Shown here piece after piece: positions 8,967 to 13,001 of a DNA stretch of 13,001 nucleotides. Origin of the DNA: Chlamydomonas sphaeroides (Eukaryota > Chlorophyta > Chlorophyceae > Chlamydomonadales > Chlamydomonadaceae); the NCBI GenBank assembly GCA_001662425.1, contig BDDC01001045.1, forward strand, positions 5,661 to 18,661, written 5' to 3'. Numbering within the stretch: the first letter of the stretch is position 1; each line of letters opens with the position of its first letter. The notes under the pieces were generated by a model that saw nothing but the letters and a program-made list of their open reading frames with translations, had not been told where the DNA came from and ran no database searches. The position numbers were made by a program, and so were the translations under genes.

Positions 8967-9025
8967 GAGCGAATTCCAGGCCTTTCCAGGCGTCACAGGG
9001 CTTCAACAGCGAGACGGGTACCCGT
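8967..9025 (+). repeat. Dispersed repeat, copy B
   Basis: Shares gagcgaattccagg with copy A, then has an extra internal tttccagg unit before aggcgtcacag, followed by a diverged tail (caacagcgagacgggtaccc). The extra 9-10 bp looks like a local duplication of ttccaggc. Confidence 0.55.
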
Positions 9026-9806
9026 TACGACCGGTCGTAGCGGTGAAAACAAGCCGCGCCCACGCCATCAGTCTACAGTACACTATGCACAAAATCCAAG
9101 CTTACGGACCCAATGAGCGCGGGAAAACAGTACGTTTTTTGGTGCGTTTCGCGGCCCCACATTTCAGAACGTTTACCAACGTGGGATTGCTACACGCTTA
9201 TTATGCTTCAATTTGTCGCGCGACGTCGCCTTGTCCTGATTCCCGTAATGCTTCAGCGAGAACTTGAAACACCAGTTCTTGTGGTCGTTTCGTCGCCACG
9301 TACCTTGTTAACACGCTCTTCCAGACGCTGCCGTGGCCATCCATGCTCTGCTGCGGTGCGCATGTTTGAAGCATGCAGGCAGGCCACTGCAGCGCCATAT
9401 TTGTCACACGCCATCCTCAGGTATTAGCATCCGTGTTCCGTGACCTTCCTGCTTGAGCAGAGGCTTTAAAGCAGCGGTGCTGCAGCCACAACGTTGCGCG
9501 TGCGGTGGGGTCCGGCACGCCCAGCTCCCAACCAGCCCGCAAGACACCAACGACCTGCCCGTAGAGCATGTCACGCCCGCATCTGCGCCGCTGCGGCCGC
9601 CATGTCAGCAGCTGCGTGCGTACCAGCTAGCGTAGGTTCCGCACGGCGCATAGGTCGTCGCAGCCGAGGGGCAACGGCAGCCCTGCGTAAACGGCGTTGG
9701 GCAGCGGCGGCGACTCCGCGGCGCCACGCACGCGCAGCGAGCGAGTCGAGCACGCACAGCACGAGCCGCCGCCAGCCACGCCGGCAGCAGGCGAGGGTGT
9801 CGCCAG

Positions 9807-10285
9807 TTACTTGCCTAGAGCATGGCGCGCCGGGTGAAGGCCCAATGAGTGCTGTATCGGGTCCCATGAGTCGCCGCCGGGGTCGAGCTTCCCCACACCG
9901 TCCTGCACCGTCGATGACGACCGCGAGGCCTCGCCCCGAGGGGCCCTGCGCGCCATGCCAGCGGCGCGGGCCTGGCAACACCCCGCGGCACAGGCGTCAA
10001 ACGCGGAGAAGACCTGGACAGAATCGCTGATTGTGAACTGCAGCAATAGGGAAGCCGCGCATGGGGCACCTCCGGGCCGATTCGTCGGCGCGCCAGCGGT
10101 GGGCAGCAGGGGGTTAACGCAGAGGGCGGGGGGGGGAGTGCGGCGCTAGTCCCCCGCTCCAGCAGTCCCACAAACACGTTCTTGGCCGGCTGCCGGCGGC
10201 TGAACGGGGTAACTAGCTGGGTACCGTCACTCGGCATGTCGGCAGGCCTCCACAATAGCCGCGCGAGCTGGGGGCCGTCGATCAA
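9807..10285 (-). other. Possible decayed coding fragments, minus strand
   Basis: Two minus-strand patches look more protein-like than their surroundings: one near 10190-10285 (IDGPQLARLLWRPADM, then NVFVGLLERG) and one near 9807-10046 (VGKLDPGGDSWDPIQHSLG). They are in different frames, with no consistent splice path found between them. They may be remnants of a gene or transposon, or exons I could not join. No family is recognised. Confidence 0.2.
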
Positions 10286-11460
10286 TGTCAGCCCGCGCGG
10301 TCAGGATCGCAATAAGTCCATTGGGTGGTCAGGAAGGCAGCAGGCGTTCGTTGGGGACCACGGCGCACGGCGCCTGCTGGGCGGCTGGAGGGCTGTCCAG
10401 GTGAAAGCGAGGCTCCCGTTGCTTGGTGTGGCGGCTAACGACGTGCTGCCGCAGGGGCAGCAGGCCGAAACCGCCGACAAGGGGTTGGACGCCAGAGGCC
10501 GTGCCCAACTCCTCGTTGTCCACCACTTGAGCCGTACGTCCAGGACATGAGCTGGTTGATGACGCTGCCAGGAGGCATGCCCGTGTGCCCACGTGGTACG
10601 TGCTCATGTGCGTGAAGCGCGTTGTCAGCAGCAGCCGTTGGCCGGTCGCCTGGCCTACCCTACAGCTACCCTGTCCCACCCCTTCCGTCAGCAACCCCAC
10701 GTCATCCACAACTCAGGCCTACGTTTCTCCTCAGACAGCGTCCGTTTTCGCGTTTCCAGCCCAGCGACTTTCCCGGCCGACCCAGCGTTGCAGCCCGCGG
10801 CGTACGGCGCGCGCCCGCCTTTCTGTTCTCTATTTCCTTTGCCTCGTCCCTTGTACCCATTACTCCCACAGACAGCATCTCCACACACTGCTGCTGGCGC
10901 GGGGATAGCTTAGGCCACGCCGTCCCGCCGGCGTCCACTTGCCTGCAACTCGACCGCACATCCTGACCACCGCTGACCAAGTGGCTGCCCGCCAACCCCC
11001 AATTCACAGGTTCGCATCCCGTCGCGTTTGGGGTGGGCGGGACCGTTCCCTCGCGCCAGCAGCAGCCATGTCACTTGTTCGGGTCAGCATTGTGTAACGC
11101 GCTGTTATGCGCCAGGTGCGTCGCCGCCGCTGCATTTGCACTTCTTTCGGCCCTGCGGCCTGCTTGCCTTTGTCTGCTGTGTCGTCGCCCCTCTCCGCAG
11201 GCTACCGGATGAAGTGAATCCTCGTTTTCGCAGGCTTGTACTTTTCTACTTCGCTTTAGTTTTCCATAAACATGGACAGGCCCAGGGCGGAAACGCGTTG
11301 CATGCGCCTCTTTGCGAGTCCCAGTCCCGCGGGAGAAGGTAAGGTGGGCTGGTGGGAAGGGATGCCCAGTGCCGTCACGGGCGCCACGGTCGGGGAAACC
11401 TACGTTGCAGCCACAGGGGGAGAAGCCGGGGGCGTGCCCCGTGCGGCCGCGGCGGCCGTG

Positions 11461-11521
11461 GCCAGGCGCGGGGGCAGAAGCAGGAGTGGGGCGGAGGGTC
11501 GGAGGTGGGGCTGGGCCCAGT
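11461..11521 (+). repeat. GC-rich segment related to 12490-12559
   Basis: Shares a gggggcagaagcagg-like block and ends gaggtggggctgggcccagt, against gaggttgggttgggcccagt at the other site. Similarity is interrupted and both are G-rich, so common origin is not certain. Confidence 0.35.
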
Positions 11522-12489
11522 GAAGCCACAGGGGTGCTATATTCCCTGGCCCTTGGTAGGCCCGCATGCCCTTCTGGCCGGTCCATGGAATCGCTCTTGT
11601 GCCGCGTTGTGGGCGCCCGACCGATGGAAACGGTGCTGGTGACCAGCCCTCGGAGTCGTCATGCCACCACAGGCCCCCGCCTCCGAAGTCCTCAAGCCGC
11701 CCGCTTCATTCGTCTGCTTGTTAAGTAGCACGTGCGCATGCGTTGGGCTCTTGCCCGTTTGTGGCAAGGGGCACAAGGCGCTTGTAAGGGTGTGGGGGCC
11801 ATCCTTCTAGGCCGCTGCAGGCCATCGGCCAAGGCCCCTGCGGCCACCAGACTAACGTTTTGAATGAAATGTCGGGTTCGCAGGATTGCAGGAGTGATAC
11901 AGGTTCTTGACTTGTCTGTTTTTGTTACCGCCGGCATGGGTCGCGCCAGCTCGTGCGTGCTTCTCAACAGGGAAACCCCATTGGTCGGGGCCTCAGAGGA
12001 CCGATCAACCCATCGGTCTTCTCGATCCAATCGGTCGAGATCACGCCCCTGTTGCAAATGCGCCCCGTCAGTGCTTGTGGACGAGTGGCAGGGGCGAGTA
12101 GTGTACGATTCCCTGAACGGTGTTGACGGCGATGCCGGCGGGTGCGCATATTGAAGGTACAGGGCAGGCCCGCCGCTGCCGCCGCCGCCACCTCCGGACA
12201 GGGGCCGAGCCGCAGGGGGGCGGCAGCCGCTGCCTAGATGAAGGACTGACTTGGGGGTACGCACTTTGCCCCAATCCGGTTGGAGCCACCTTGCCAGAGG
12301 TGCCAGCGGCCGCAGGCCGCAGAGGTTATGGATGGCTCCCCACGCCCTAGGTCGCGATTCCTCCTGCGCAATTCAGACAATGCACTGCTCTAGACCTTGA
12401 TAACGCAGACCTGGGGGTGGCACCTGCAACAGGGAAGCGGGCGTGCAACCAATGGCATCCAAGCGCGGCAAGTGCACCGGGTGGTAGCC

Positions 12490-12559
12490 GCGGCCAGGGG
12501 TGGGGGCAGAGGCAGGCGTGGTGTGCGGATGCGGGAGCCGAGGTTGGGTTGGGCCCAGT
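12490..12559 (+). repeat. GC-rich segment related to 11461-11521
   Basis: Partner of the segment at 11461: ccgcggccagg, then gggggcagaggcagg, then the gttgggttgggcccagt end, in the same order and orientation. Confidence 0.35.
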
Positions 12560-12785
12560 CCCCAATGCCGGCGCCACGACCAGGACCTCGGGCAAGGGCA
12601 GGCGGTGGCAGGCGCAGGTTTGCAGGCAGGGGCGGGGGGTGGGGTGGGGTCGGCAGGGCGGCGCGGCGGCCAAAGGCGGGGGCGCCGCCACCGGCATGCC
12701 CACGGCGACATCGGGCGGAAGGCAGCTGGGGGCCAGGCAAGAGGGCAGGGGCACCTGCCTGGCCGTGCCTGGCCTCGCGCTGCAG

Positions 12786-12877
12786 ACGCGCCCCCAGTGC
12801 ACTCGGACGCACGACTTGACCGCTCCCAGCAGGGCTCCATGCACCGCAAGGTGGGCAACTTGTGGCGCAAGCACTAG
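12786..12877 (+). CDS. Candidate terminal exon of a plus-strand gene
   Basis: After a CGCTGCAG acceptor (AG at 12784-12785) an open frame runs to TAG at 12875-12877. Its last residues (SMHRKVGNLWRKH) are less biased than the surrounding GC-rich frames. A TGTAA lies about 50 nt past the stop, as expected for a volvocine 3' end though close. Upstream exons were not identified, so the frame and product are unknown. Confidence 0.25.
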
Positions 12878-12925
12878 ACGCGCGTGCGCGCTTAGCGTGC
12901 ATTTATGTGCACGTTTTGCTGTGTA

Positions 12926-12930
12926 TGTAA
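12926..12930 (+). terminator. TGTAA poly(A) signal candidate
   Basis: TGTAA in an abruptly AT-rich tail (12900-13001) following GC-rich sequence, 48 nt after the TAG of the candidate terminal exon. The motif is only five bases, so chance occurrence is possible. Confidence 0.35.
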
Positions 12931-13001
12931 TCGAAATTTGCATTATTTGACGTGCTTCGGCACAACTGATAAAATTGGAAAAATACAGAGAAGATTAGCA
13001 T

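Larger units (their letters stand above)
8123..9450. other. Intergenic stretch without a supported gene
   Basis: The longest open frame (8272-8787, plus strand, 171 codons) runs through the 21-bp tandem duplication and has a composition heavy in Arg, Ser and Thr with no recognisable motif, so I do not call it. The stretch holds the hairpin at 8703 and repeat copy B. Confidence 0.5.
9450..12785. other. GC-rich region without a confidently resolved gene
   Basis: Long open frames occur on both strands, but most are rich in Arg, Ala, Gly and Pro, as expected from GC-rich sequence. A short plus-strand patch near 11208-11270 (LPDEVNPRFRRLVLFYFALV) follows a pyrimidine-rich stretch ending CCGCAG and could be an exon, but I found no matching partner. 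No tRNA or rRNA was seen. Confidence 0.4.

Noticed and set aside
11006..11020. tRNA T-arm-like ggttcgcatcc
   Set aside because: No matching acceptor stem, anticodon arm or D arm could be placed around it.
12347..12950. Overlapping long open frames on both strands (Pro/Ala-rich on minus, Gly/Arg-rich on plus)
   Set aside because: Several frames are open at once in very GC-rich sequence, the signature of composition rather than coding.

Overview
The window looks like nuclear DNA from a volvocine green alga (Volvox/Chlamydomonas group). The evidence is one densely split gene with many short exons and introns of about 75-340 nt. Its splice donors are mostly GTGAGT, GTGCGT or GTGGG, and its acceptors mostly end in CAG. 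It also carries an extended Ser-Pro block of the hydroxyproline-rich cell-wall glycoprotein type, and TGTAA tracts, the usual volvocine poly(A) signal, occur. Species assignment is inference; no bacterial operon structure is present.

Positions 166 to about 6528, minus strand: a single large gene that I could splice by hand into 23 exons with matching phases. It encodes a secreted protein of at least 923 residues. In order it has a signal peptide, a short N-terminal region, a Ser/Pro-rich stalk, a class I/II/III-type heme peroxidase domain, and a C-terminal extension of about 500 residues. The peroxidase domain has distal Arg/Phe/His and a proximal His. The extension has about 25 Cys, a tight Cys cluster and an Asp/Asn-rich stretch. 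The expected setting is the extracellular matrix or cell wall. The gene appears to run off the left edge, although an alternative short 3' end near 555-501 is visible.

Positions 6529 to about 9450: no gene I can support. This AT-richer stretch holds a dispersed repeat pair (near 6630 and 8967), a 21-bp tandem duplication (8458-8496) and an unusual concentration of perfect short hairpins and palindromes (7759-8122, plus 8703-8721).

Positions 9450 to 13001: GC-rich sequence whose long open frames are mostly composition artefacts. Two minus-strand patches (about 9807-10285) look faintly protein-like. A plus-strand terminal exon candidate (12786-12877), followed by TGTAA at 12926, is the best hint of a second gene. 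A GC-rich segment near 11461-11521 resembles one near 12490-12559.
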